Origin: Okeania sp. SIO2B3
Lineage (GTDB): Bacteria > Cyanobacteriota > Cyanobacteriia > Cyanobacteriales > Microcoleaceae
Assembly: GCF_010672525.1 (NCBI RefSeq)
Contig: NZ_JAAHGH010000002.1
Location: 364,608-428,607, forward strand
DNA length: 64,000 bases
Direction of reading: 5' to 3'
Below, one piece after another: positions 47,605-56,800 of the stretch (its first letter is position 1; each line of letters begins with the position of its first letter). The notes under the pieces were generated by a model. The model saw only the letters and a list, made by a program, of their open reading frames with translations, was not told the origin of the DNA and searched no databases. Both the position numbers and the translations under genes were made by a program.

Positions 47605-47877
47605 CTAAATGGATGATTCTGGGTAAGTGAAATTATTTTCTGGTTGTAAACATAGGTTTCCTTCATTAACTATAGCGCTAGGGTTTGAAATGCTAAATTT
47701 GTAGCTACTAGGATTTCCTACTAGATTTGAGTAGTCATTTGTTCCCATTGCCTTAAACCAGAAATTATTGTTGTTGAAATCAATACTTGTGGAGGTAGTG
47801 GCACTAAATGGAGCCGGAATATTTAGGCTAGAATTTCGGCCAAACGCAATGTCTGCAGGGTTTATGATCCACATTCC
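47605..47877 (-). pseudogene. Filamentous-haemagglutinin-type secretion domain fragment
   Basis: An open segment of about 90 codons: WIINPADIAFGRNSSLNIPA then SIDFNNNNFWFKAMGTNDY and SNPSAIVNEGNLCLQPENN. This resembles the N-terminal haemagglutination-activity (TpsA) domain of two-partner-secreted proteins (NP-x-G-I-x-FG-x-N-a-x-L pattern). The signal peptide before it and the long repeat region after it are missing, and the frame closes just 61 bases before hemC's start. I read it as a relic of a large secreted adhesin. The identification is by motif shape. Confidence 0.55.
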
Positions 47878-47994
47878 GCACCACAAAATGTAGCAAACAA
47901 AAGTCAAAAGTCAAAAGTCAAAAGTCAATTATAGTGGTCAATAGGAATCAAGGATTCAGTAAGTATTTATGCTGATATATTTAACTGAGAATTT

Positions 47995-48112
47995 GACTCC
48001 TAATCAAGGTAAATGAAGATAATTTATATAGTATAAATACCTAAGCAAGCTACAGATTTTATACTAATTTTCATGTTACAAATTGAAGTGCGGAATGTGG
48101 GTTATTAGGAAA
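47995..48112. repeat. Dispersed repeat ending GAAGTGCGGAATGTGGG, copy 1
   Basis: The segment ATAGTATAAATAC ... CAAGCTAC ... AATTGAAGTGCGGAATGTGG matches the reverse complement of 63763-63850. The terminal GTGCGGAATGTGG also occurs (inverted) at 47868-47880, so this module brackets a 250-bp interval. Confidence 0.65.
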
Positions 48113-48127
48113 CGGTTGAAAATTTGT

Positions 48128-48661
48128 ATACCTAAAAAAAGTTATTGCTTCTAAAAACAGACTCAAAGCAGTCAAAAAATTAGCAAAAGCACACAAAAAA
48201 GTAGCCGATATCAGAGTAGATGGTCTACATAAACTCACAACATGGGCGAGCTTTAAACCACAGCACCATAGTAATTGAGGATTTAAACGTAAGTGGAATG
48301 CTCAAAAAGCAGTGCGACCCCGCGACGACGTCAGCTCGCTTGCGGAACGCGCACCAAGACATCACAAACTAGCAAGTGCCATAGCAGACTGTGGATTTTA
48401 TGAATTCAAGCGTCAGCTTACATACAAATGTAAATGGTATGGTAGTGAATTAGTCATAGCAGATAGATTTTACCTAAGTTCTCACATAAGTTCAAACTGT
48501 GGACATCAACAGAAAATGCCGTTACACTTGAAAACTTATGTTAGCGTTTGCGCAGCATTCCGGAGGAAAGCTTTGCGCAACGCAAATGTAGTGAATGCGG
48601 TTTTCAAGCAGACAGAGATTTTAATGCTGCTATCAACCTGAAAAACTATGTGTATAAGTAG
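48128..48661 (+). pseudogene. tnpB remnant with two short GC-rich insertions
   Basis: Decayed C-terminal half of a TnpB/OrfB: VIASKNRLKAVKKLAKAHKK, then EDLNVSGML (RuvC Glu region), KLASAIADCGFYEFKRQLTY, the first zinc knuckle SSNCGHQQ and finally CSECGFQADRDFNAAINLKN (the last Asp of the nuclease). Two insertions interrupt it: about 40 bases of GC-rich DNA after MLKK (48311-48350, including GTGCGACCCCGCG) and about 45 bases (48541-48588) that split the second zinc knuckle, after LKTY. The second shifts the frame. Removing it restores TYECSECGF. No N-terminal half is found upstream. Confidence 0.8.
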
Positions 48662-48917
48662 CTTGAGTTTCAAGGGATTTTAAGCCTGCTCTTGAGAAAA
48701 AGGTTACAGACTACGGTCGGTGATTCTCACAGAAGCAGGAAGCTAACTCCAAAGCTCAAAATCTGGTTTTGGGTAAGTGTGGGTAAGTTTAGTAGAACGG
48801 TATTGCTTTCCTTCGCAGTACCTCAAAAAGTAATCTTTTTTGTCGTTTTTTATCGTCATTTTCTATTTAAGTCAACTTATTGTGACTTTTCCCTATGTTC
48901 TTAATGTCAGTGCTTTG
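48662..48917. other. Short spacer between tnpB remnant and vWA-like gene
   Basis: Contains AAGCCTGCTCTTGAG and GATTCTCACAGAAGCAGGAAGC near 48683-48740, which look like the right-end flank of the tnpB element. No gene seen. Confidence 0.4.
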
Positions 48918-49553
48918 CTAGTCAATTAAAGCATGAATCAGAATATCTGTGAGAGATTTTTGCTTAATTTCATACCAAAACTTCGTGTCAACAATATCAC
49001 ATTTTGCACCAGCGTTGACAAGATGATCGTCTAGGAAAGTCAAGCATTCTGTTGTTGCTGAATCTTCACCAATTTGTAAAAAACTAATTCCTAGTTCATA
49101 ACTATTTTCTGTACCTGGAATTAGGTCAATTTTTTCAGTAGCATTAATAATTAAATTTACCAAAGCTTCTTGTTCATCAGAAATTTTATCTACTAATACT
49201 AAAATAATATCCCCATTTTTAGTTTGCTGTGCATCTCTGCGTTGAAAATAGTCATCAAGAGCATCTTCCAGACTACTTACTACATCTATTATTTCTGGAG
49301 GATTTTTTAGCTGAAATAGTTGAGCTAATTTTACGACTTCTGTGTTTGTATGCTTGATAAAAGGACTAGAAGCAAGATAAACAGTAATTCCATCACTATC
49401 TAATGATTGACAATGCTTGGCTAAATCAATGATTTTTATTTGCGCTGCAATCCAATCTTCATAGTACAGATTAGAGGCAGACCAGCTTTCAAAACTTCGA
49501 GCAAAAATAAATGTGTAGTCTCGATTTTTTAGTAATGAAAGATTATCAGACAT
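48918..49553 (-). CDS. vWA-like domain protein with degenerate MIDAS motif
   Basis: 211 residues, soluble. The overall pattern follows cyanobacterial vWA-domain proteins: NRDYTFIFARSFESWS at the position of the metal site, ITVYLASSPF, the middle SLEDALDDYFQRRD and IILVLVDKISDEQEALVNLI, then LGISFLQIGEDSATTECLTFLDDHL. In functional vWA proteins the first block is D-x-S-x-S; here the aspartate is replaced by Ala18, so metal-dependent ligand binding is probably lost while the fold remains. The role is unknown; relatives often sit in tellurium-resistance-like or signalling clusters. Monocistronic on the minus strand. Confidence 0.72.
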   Translation of the reverse strand: MSDNLSLLKNRDYTFIFARSFESWSASNLYYEDWIAAQIKIIDLAKHCQSLDSDGITVYLASSPFIKHTNTEVVKLAQLFQLKNPPEIIDVVSSLEDALDDYFQRRDAQQTKNGDIILVLVDKISDEQEALVNLIINATEKIDLIPGTENSYELGISFLQIGEDSATTECLTFLDDHLVNAGAKCDIVDTKFWYEIKQKSLTDILIHALID

Positions 49554-49804
49554 AAACTTTTACCTAGAATTATAGTTGGGAGCAATATAGTTTTTTGTAC
49601 TTCTAATAAAAATAGTAGCAACTTAAATAAGTGTATGTCTATTAAATTAATATGAAATTATGCACAATATTACTCTTAAGAAAATTCATGTTTAATTTAG
49701 TTATGGAAAAACTAACTATTACTTAGTTTTAATATCAAATTCATTTCTAAGCTGCATAGAATAATATATTAATCAGAGTTGACTGTAGGTGGAGATAGAC
49801 AAGT
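49554..49804. other. AT-rich leader of the vWA-like gene
   Basis: No ORF, hairpin or repeat recognised. Confidence 0.4.
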
Positions 49805-49897
49805 TATAGTCATTTCAGTTTAGATTGAGACAAGTATTTCTTGCCTTGAAAGAGTTTCAGCCGAAAAAGTGTTTCATTCTTATTTGAAATGACTATA
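49805..49897. mobile_element. MITE-like element, TATAGTCATTTCA family, copy 2
   Basis: 93 bp with perfect 13-bp inverted ends TATAGTCATTTCA / TGAAATGACTATA. The interior (TTGAGACAAGTATTTCTTGC, AGTTTCAGCCGAAAAAGTG) matches 404-497. Confidence 0.88.
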
Positions 49898-50258
49898 TAT
49901 CAAATCCGCTCGGGTTCGGTATAAAAAAATGTTCCATTTTCAACCATTCCTTTAAAGAAGAAACAAGCGGTCGAGGGATGGCTCCGAAACCTACCCCATA
50001 TCCAATCAACCAAGAGAGAAAAAATTTTCCTTTTATTCAATTCTCTTCCTTTTAGGGAGAGGTAATTATCAATTATCAATTATTGAAACCTACCACCTAA
50101 TACCTACCACCTACAATATTTAATTACACCGATGCTACTGGATTTAATATTAATAAATTTCATAATTCTGCACCACCTCAGATAAAATTGGTATAACACT
50201 CAATACGTTAAGAACTAAGACCTAAGACCTACCACCTACTACCTAATTCTGTGCAGCC
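49898..50258. repeat. Composite of ATATCAAATCCG end and ATTATCAATTATC family fragments
   Basis: 49897-49918 is the left end of the ATATCAAATCCG family (followed by CTCGGGTTCGGTATAAAAA). 49960-50085 carries AAGCGGTCGAGGGATGGC and CAATCAACCAAGAG and ends in GAGGTAATTATCAATTATC, i.e. a divergent copy of the 46294 repeat. 50090-50245 has CTACCACCTA heptamers and the direct repeat TAAAATTGGTATAA. No gene before the peptidase. Confidence 0.6.
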
Positions 50259-51536
50259 TCACATAAAATTGGTATAAGTAGGTATTAATGCTGTGACTGC
50301 ATAGCGATTTGGAGATAAGTATTTTTCAGCTAAATTGAGTAATTCTTTTGGTTGAAATGCTGCTATTTTTTGCGGATAACGGATTGCCAACTCTGGATTT
50401 GCTATAATAAAATAATAACCATAAAGACCTGCTAGCTGTCCAGGACTTTCAATGGAAAACACATAATCATTACATAATAAACGCTTAGACCTAGCTAATT
50501 CTGCCTCTGAAATCTCTTGAGTTAATAACTCATAAAGGCGATCGCCAATTCGTGCTTCTACTTCTGGAATATCTTTCGGTTCTAGCATGGCGCTAATTGT
50601 AAATAAACTTGAGTCTTGCTGCAAAGAGAAACTGCTAACAATTCCTTGCACTAAACCTAAATCTTCGCGCAATTCTCTAACTAATCTAGAACTTCTACCA
50701 TCAGCTAATAATATTGACAGTAAATCTAATCCATAAGCATCATCTAGCTGTTCGACTCCAGGTCCTAGCCAAGCCATTGTTAGACGACCTTGTTCTAATC
50801 TGGGCAAATATATTTCCTGGCGACGAACTTCAGTTATTAAAGGTTCTGCTGTTATTTCAACTCGCGGACAACGAGAGCATTTTTCCGCAAAATTGGCAAA
50901 AGCTGCACTGACTAATTCTATTACCTGGGTTTGCTCTACTCTCCCAATAACTACCACTGCCATATTCTCTGGTTGATAGTGATGATGGTGAAAACAACGC
51001 ATTTCATCAACTTCTCGTTCTTTGATAAGTTCTGCTGTACCCATCACTGAACGTCGGTAGGGATGATATTTGTAAACATTCTCCATCAATGCTTGAAACC
51101 CTACAGAGTCAACACAGTCTTCTGATTGACGAATTTCTTCTAATACCACTTCCCGCTCTCTAGCAAATTCTGATTCTGGTATGGAAGCACGCAATAATAT
51201 TTCTGCCAATGGATGTACCACTTCTTCTACATATTGGGCAGCAGTTGTAATAAAAAAATGAGCATAGTCGTGACTTGTAGCAGCATTTGCTACTCCGCCA
51301 CGATTTTCAATTATTCGATCGAAGATTCCTGGACCTAATTTTTCTGTTCCCTTAAAAATCATGTGTTCTAGGAAGTGAGCCATACCTGACCATTTATCAG
51401 GTTCCTCCCTAGCACCTGCTCTTACCCACACATCTATCACCACTGCTGGAGTGGCTGAAATATATTGATGAATAATTGTTAGACCATTATCTAGCTTGAA
51501 AACATTAGCTGGAAAATTAGAAGTTGCTACAGACAA
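50259..51536 (-). CDS. M16 zinc peptidase (insulinase/pitrilysin family)
   Basis: 425 residues, a single M16B-type unit. The inverted zinc motif HFLEH (54-58) is followed about 75 residues on by the third ligand in VVLEEIRQSED (Glu133 or Glu134). The N-terminal half continues to NMAVVVIGRVEQ; the second, inactive-type half has RLTMAWLGPGVEQLDDAYGLDLLSILLADGRSSRLVRELRE. M16B enzymes act as two-subunit peptidases, with a catalytic and a non-catalytic partner often encoded side by side; no partner is adjacent here. Probable role is cleavage of peptides in the periplasm or cytoplasm. No signal peptide is evident. Start ATG at 51536. Confidence 0.93.
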   Translation of the reverse strand: MSVATSNFPANVFKLDNGLTIIHQYISATPAVVIDVWVRAGAREEPDKWSGMAHFLEHMIFKGTEKLGPGIFDRIIENRGGVANAATSHDYAHFFITTAAQYVEEVVHPLAEILLRASIPESEFAREREVVLEEIRQSEDCVDSVGFQALMENVYKYHPYRRSVMGTAELIKEREVDEMRCFHHHHYQPENMAVVVIGRVEQTQVIELVSAAFANFAEKCSRCPRVEITAEPLITEVRRQEIYLPRLEQGRLTMAWLGPGVEQLDDAYGLDLLSILLADGRSSRLVRELREDLGLVQGIVSSFSLQQDSSLFTISAMLEPKDIPEVEARIGDRLYELLTQEISEAELARSKRLLCNDYVFSIESPGQLAGLYGYYFIIANPELAIRYPQKIAAFQPKELLNLAEKYLSPNRYAVTALIPTYTNFM

Positions 51537-51715
51537 TTCTTTTAATAATTAAATTTGGGCTAAAATTTTATTTGCATTGAGTTTGAATATTATAGAGCTT
51601 TTGTCTAAGATAATTTGTAACATTTAATACAATCAAAAAAAGCGCAGCTTTGTGATAGCAAACGATAGTATTTGCGGGGCATTCCGGAACCGAAAGCAAT
51701 CTAAGCGCCAATTTT

Positions 51716-51827
51716 CTATTAGACATCTCCTGCAAAAGAGGGAATAGGTAATAGATATGGAGGGGAAAAAAACTGATAATTTCTGTACGATAATTGATTT
51801 TATTTTTGATTTTTGTAGATGTCTATT
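51716..51827. mobile_element. MITE-like element, CTATTAGACATCT family, copy 3
   Basis: About 112 bp with ends CTATTAGACATCT and (inverted) AATAGACATCTAC. Like copy 1 it includes GCAAAAGAGGGAATAGG and GTACGATAATTGATTT. Confidence 0.75.
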
Positions 51828-51964
51828 GCATCATTTTAGTTGAAACAGTCTAGTACTGGACTACTTGATTGGTTGGTTTTGGTTTTTCTCTTGGGAGCAT
51901 AGAGCGATCGCCCTGTTTCTTCTTTCTTTGATTATTGGACTGACACAGCTAAAATGGTGCGTTA

Positions 51965-52075
51965 GATGGGGAGATGGGGAGTAGGGGAGATAGGGAGATA
52001 GGGAGATGGGGAGATGGGGACACCTAGAAACAAAAATAAGGGGAGTAGGGGAGTAGGGGAGTAGGGGAGATAAAG
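51965..52075. repeat. GGGGAGATG / GGGGAGTA simple repeat
   Basis: Two purine-rich runs (51965-52020 and 52040-52070) of 7-9-base units separated by a short ACACCTAGAAACAAAAATAAG spacer that also recurs near 27075 and 60830 in related form. Confidence 0.8.
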
Positions 52076-52180
52076 ATACCTAGTGGTACTTAGGAGCTAT
52101 GTAAGAATAAGTTGTACAAATTTTATCTGGGATAAATTGTGAAATATAGCTTCCATCAAAAAACTGTTCAAGTTATTTTT

Positions 52181-52424
52181 ACCGAATTATTAATAATTAA
52201 TAATTAATAATTAAATAATTCGCGCCTTGAAGCCTCCCCTTGATCGGGGAAAAAAGCGGTCGTTTTGCTACGCAACATGTAAAGCGCAGCTTCCCGTAGG
52301 GTGGGATGGCGAGGTCTCGGAGCTGTCCGACCATCGACCAAGAGAAGAAATAATATCTCCTGATATTCAATTCCGTAACGGTTAAAACCCGAGGTAATTA
52401 TCAATTATCAATTATCCATTAATG
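52181..52424. repeat. ATTATCAATTATC family repeat with an extra GC-rich module
   Basis: Same order of blocks as 46294-46498, but interrupted after GCGGTCG by about 40 bases (TTTTGCTACGCAACATGTAA then CGTAGGGTG) not present there. Ends in ATTATCAATTATCCATTAAT. Confidence 0.75.
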
Positions 52425-52710
52425 AAACGGCTACTTAGACATTTTTTGGTAGGAAAAATGCTTCAAAGTTAGTCTAGACAAGGGAATTACGTCGATGCCT
52501 TAAAAATGGCTAGAACCCTTGATGATTCAGGATTTATACCTTTTTGACGTAAAAGCCTCTGCCCATCTATATTTGAGCCTATTTTCTAGCTTTATTTTGT
52601 GTAAGTCCCACTAGAAATAAAAATCTATTGCACAGTTTTAGGTGTGTCGGTCCACTACTGGACTTAATTATTCGGTAAAATATATTTATATTAATTAAAT
52701 TTATGAAATA

Positions 52711-52960
52711 GTCTCAAATATATTTGAAATTTAAACTGATTTTTGCCAAAAAAGTTCAAATGAGCTATTTAGGGGAAAAAATGGGGTAATTTTGGTTGCG
52801 ATCACTTATCGTTGGCCATTTATTAAAAATATTGATACGTAAGAAATACAGGGTAGTTGCTTGTCAAGAAATTTTCGTGTATTTTTGAGGTAAGTGATTC
52901 GCTCCGCGTAGAAGCTTATTAAAATGAAAAAAGAGAATTAGTGAGTGGGAGTGCGATCGC
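52711..52960. repeat. Dispersed 250-bp repeat, copy 2
   Basis: Matches 44594-44840 over its length in the same orientation, with scattered substitutions. Its GC-rich right end continues directly into the tandem repeat that follows. Confidence 0.8.
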
Positions 52961-53130
52961 GTAGGAGAAGGGAGTTCTATTGCGCAAGCGTTTAGCGGAG
53001 CTATGCGTCAGCAAAACGTAGTTTGATCGCGTAGGGGAACGGAGTTCTATCGCCCAAGGGTTCAGCGGAGCCATGGGTACAGCGAAATGTAGTTTGATCG
53101 CGTAGGGGAACGGAGTTCTATCGCGCTACG
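52961..53130. repeat. Tandem repeat of GATCGCGTAGGGGAACGGAG units
   Basis: The motif GATCGCGTAGGRGAASGGAG followed by TTCTATYGC occurs three times (near 52967, 53036 and 53097) with a unit of 60-70 bp, each unit carrying AGCGGAGC-type and GTAGTTTGATCGC blocks. It is GC-richer than the surrounding DNA. A 200-bp GC-rich segment follows (53150-53350) sharing GCGGGGTCGCAC with the tnpB insertion at 48311. Confidence 0.7.
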
Positions 53131-53356
53131 CATTAAGGTGTTTGACATCAATAGAAGCTGAAAGCCTTTTGTCTTCCCCTGTTGCCTTACAGAAGTTCGC
53201 ATTCCCTCTCTTGGTCGGCATTCCCATGGCGAGGAGACCAGCTCTTGACAGAGCCGCTCTGCTAACGCCGGGTTCCGACCGCTTGCGTCTGTCGCCGACG
53301 CGGGGTCGCACCGCTATTGCTTTCCGGAACTGTTGCCTTGCGCGTAGCACTATATC

Positions 53357-53517
53357 ATATCATGTCCGTTGATATCGTTTGTGTAAAAGTTAGCGTGAAT
53401 ATCTACAGGAAATTTAAATTTTTTTCTTGCTCTAAAGCCTTCCTGCCTGTTGCTTTCCGGAGCTGTTGCCTGTTGCCTACCTTTGCTATACAATACCGAT
53501 GCTACCGGACATGATAT
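53357..53517. mobile_element. MITE-like element, ATATCATGTCCG family, copy 2
   Basis: 161 bp with ends ATATCATGTCCG and CGGACATGATAT. The left inner sequence is GTGTAAAAGTTAGCGTGAAT and the right inner sequence GCTATACAATACCGATGCTAC. Confidence 0.85.
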
Positions 53518-53549
53518 CATTTGTAGCAAACATTTATCAAATTGGTATA

Positions 53550-53731
53550 ATATCATGTCCGTTGGTATAGTCCCGTGTAAAAGTTGGGGAAATATCTACC
53601 GCCATATAAGTAAAATTTTTCCTTTTCTTAAAGCTTCTTCCTTCTTCCTTCTTCCTTCTTCCTTCTTCCTTCTTCCTTCTTCCTTCTTCCTTACCTTCTC
53701 TATACAAGACCGATGCTACCGGACATGATAT
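53550..53731. mobile_element. MITE-like element, ATATCATGTCCG family, copy 3
   Basis: 182 bp, a tandem neighbour of copy 2 in the same orientation with the same inner ends (GTGTAAAAGTTGGGGAAAT, TATACAAGACCGATGCTAC). Its centre has been replaced by a CTTCTTC simple repeat (53635-53690), suggesting that heptamer runs expand inside these elements. Confidence 0.85.
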
Positions 53732-53867
53732 AACAGGTCAAAAAAAACAAAAGCGTAGTCAAATTTCCAAAAATGATTGACTACGCTGAAAATTTAATTT
53801 TATAGTTCTATCTCAGTTTTTACTCTGAGTTTTATTGCTATCTAAATACCCAGATAAATCTAGATAT

Positions 53868-56800
53868 TTATAGACGAATATTGCCAATATTAACACCAGG
53901 CACATTAGCACCACCAAAAGTGCTGATAAATACTGGTTCATTAGGACCAGGAACAGTTTGAGTAAAGATTGCCGCCTGCTCTGGGTTTAGGTCTTGCCGA
54001 ACTGTATAACTAGCATCTGCTAAGTTTGAGAAACCATAGTTACCGTTGACATCACTAGCAACGAATATTTCATCAGCATCTCGAACAGAGTTGTTGTTTT
54101 GGTCGAAGTAAATAACCACACCACCAATACCAGGTTCGCCAGCATCTATGAAACCATTACCATTGAGGTCTTCAAAAGTTATCCCACTAATGCTACCAGT
54201 ACCACTAGGCGGTATAGGTGGTTGAGGTGGTATAACTGGTGGGTTAGCACTGTTGCCAATGTTGACAAAATTAGCATCATCCCCTGCAAACAGAGTTAGA
54301 GTTGGGTCTTGGGTAGTCTGGAATAAACCTGGTGGCGGAACTTGAAGCACTGTATATGTACCAGGAGGTAACTCATCAAAGTCGTATACTCCCAGTGAAT
54401 CAGTAATCGCAGTACGTTCCTCATTGTCTAGAATTGAGTTATCATTGCGGTCGAGGAATACTGTAGTACCAGGAATACCATTCTCTCCTGGATCTAACAG
54501 ACCATCACCGTTGATATCATTGAAAACAATACCACCAATACTAACAACAGGAAGGACAGCTTTTGGTAGTCCTGTTGGATCGTTGGCAAAATTAACAAAG
54601 TCAGCGTTATCCCCTTCTATCAAAGTGATTACCACTGGTTCTGGAGTAGTAGAGTCAGTAAAACCAGGCCGTGGTTCCTGACGAATTACAAAAGTGCCTG
54701 GAGACACATTGGGAATATCATAGAGACCAAATTGATCGGTAAGTGCAAATCGTTCCCCATCATCTCGTTCCCCATTATCGTTAGCATCGATATAGATAAC
54801 AGCATCAGGTAGTGGAGGTTCACCTGGATCTGCAAAACCATCTCCGTTTTCATCTATGAATGCAATACCTGAAATATTTGCAAGACCAGGAGGAGGAATT
54901 ATCGGAGACTGCCCAAAGTCAATTTCCAGATTGGAGTTGTCAAACTCATCAACAGTAATTGTGAGGTCTGTTAGAGTAGTAGAAGTAAAGTTTTCTGGAT
55001 CTGGAATCAGACGTAGTGTGTAAGTACCTGGCAACAAACCAACAATTGCATATTCTCCGTCTGTATTTGAGAAGGTATTAGGCTCAATATCGTCATTATC
55101 AAGAATGCCATTTTCATTGAGATCGACATAGATACGGAAACCAGGAACACCCCTTTCTACAAATTCATCAGGGTCAAGGATGCCATTAAGGTTAGTATCG
55201 TTAAAGTCTTGGATACCATTACTGTTAAAGTCTTCAAAAACAGTTCCAGTAATTAAGGTTTGAGCTTGGTTACCAAAGTTGTAGACAACACTGTCACCTC
55301 CCACACCTACCTCTACATGGGCAGTAGTCTGGGTAAAGCCAGTACGAATGATTTGTAGGAGCGGATATGAGCCTGAGCTTACATCAGACACATCTAAACC
55401 ATAAGTACCACCAGGACCACTAATTTGATTTGGTTCAAATCCTTGTATCTGTCCATCTCGGTGTACATCTAGGAAGACCTCAACACCAGGCAAACCTACT
55501 TCCCCTTTCAGAGGTTCAAATAGTCCGTTACCGTTGTTGTCAGCAAATACAATTCCACTAACAGTATCTCCTCCTGGTGCTGTGACATTAACACCAACGT
55601 CAATATCATTGAGACTCTGACCGAGGGGAAGATTAATTGGAGTGGGTGAGATATTTGGATCTGGTGGTACTTGACCAACAGTAACATTAATAGTGGAGTT
55701 ACTGCTAGTTAGGAATAAGTTTTCTTGTAGAACAACATCAACTGTGTAATTCCCTGGCGTTAAACCATCAAAGAAATAACGACCATTAGGATCGGTGAAA
55801 GTTTCAGGTTCACTTACATCCAGGTTTCCGTCGCCGTCTACATCTTCGCCATCATCCAATACACCGTTCAGGTTGAGGTCTTCGCTGCTATCCAGGTTTC
55901 CGTCGCCGTCTAGATCTAGGAAAACTTGAGCAGTTGGAATACCTGCTTCCCCAGACTCTTGAAAACCACTGTTGTTACTATCAGTGAAGATTATACCGCT
56001 AATGCTGGTGTTGGGGTCAAAGATACTGGTGTCACCGAAGTTGTAAACAACAGTCTGACCTGGAACAACAGGAACAAACGGAGTAGGAGTGGTGTTAACA
56101 AAACCAGCAGGTGGTGTTTCTAGTACTCTGTAGTTACCTGGTGGCAATGTAAACCGATATTCCCCATGAGCATCTGTAAAAGTAAATGGTTCATTAGCTT
56201 CTGCTAAACCATTATTATTGAGGTCTACAAAGATTTCGACACCTATAAGTCTTGGTTCATCTGGGCCTGCTAAACCATCAGCATTGCGATCGTCAAATTT
56301 AACACCAGCAATTGTACCCGTGCTATCAGTATTTACAATTGGGGGAAGAAGTGGAGGAGGAACTGGGGTAGGACCTGGGGGAGGAATTGGAGTTGGAGGA
56401 GGGGGTGCTATTGGTACATCTGGTTGGTTGCCAATATTCACAAAATCAACATTATCACCCCCAACTATGGTAATTACTGGATCGGGAGTAATTTGAGTAA
56501 AGCCTGGTTGTTGAACTTCCCTGACTACATAAGTATTCGGTGGTAAACCTTCAAAGCTATAACTACCATCTACATTTGTAATAGATGTAGGTTCATCAGG
56601 GTCTAGAACTTGGTTATTATTAGTATCTAGGTAAATAGTAAATCCACCAAGACCAGGTTCATCTGGATCTACTATATTGTTGCCATTATTGTCACTAAAT
56701 TTAGTACCAGCGATTCTGCCTGTTACTGTAACTTGACTAGCAATTCTGGTCGCTTCTGTTGTAGGATTATCAGTTACGCCAGTATCAGTAGGAATGTCAA

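Noticed and set aside
48312-48641. 109-codon ORF as a gene
   Set aside because: Its start is inside a GC-rich insertion and its end is frameshifted by another; the middle is tnpB.
53126-53728. Short ORFs in the GC-rich and MITE region
   Set aside because: They overlap on both strands, follow repeat boundaries and have low-complexity products (runs of FFLLPSS).
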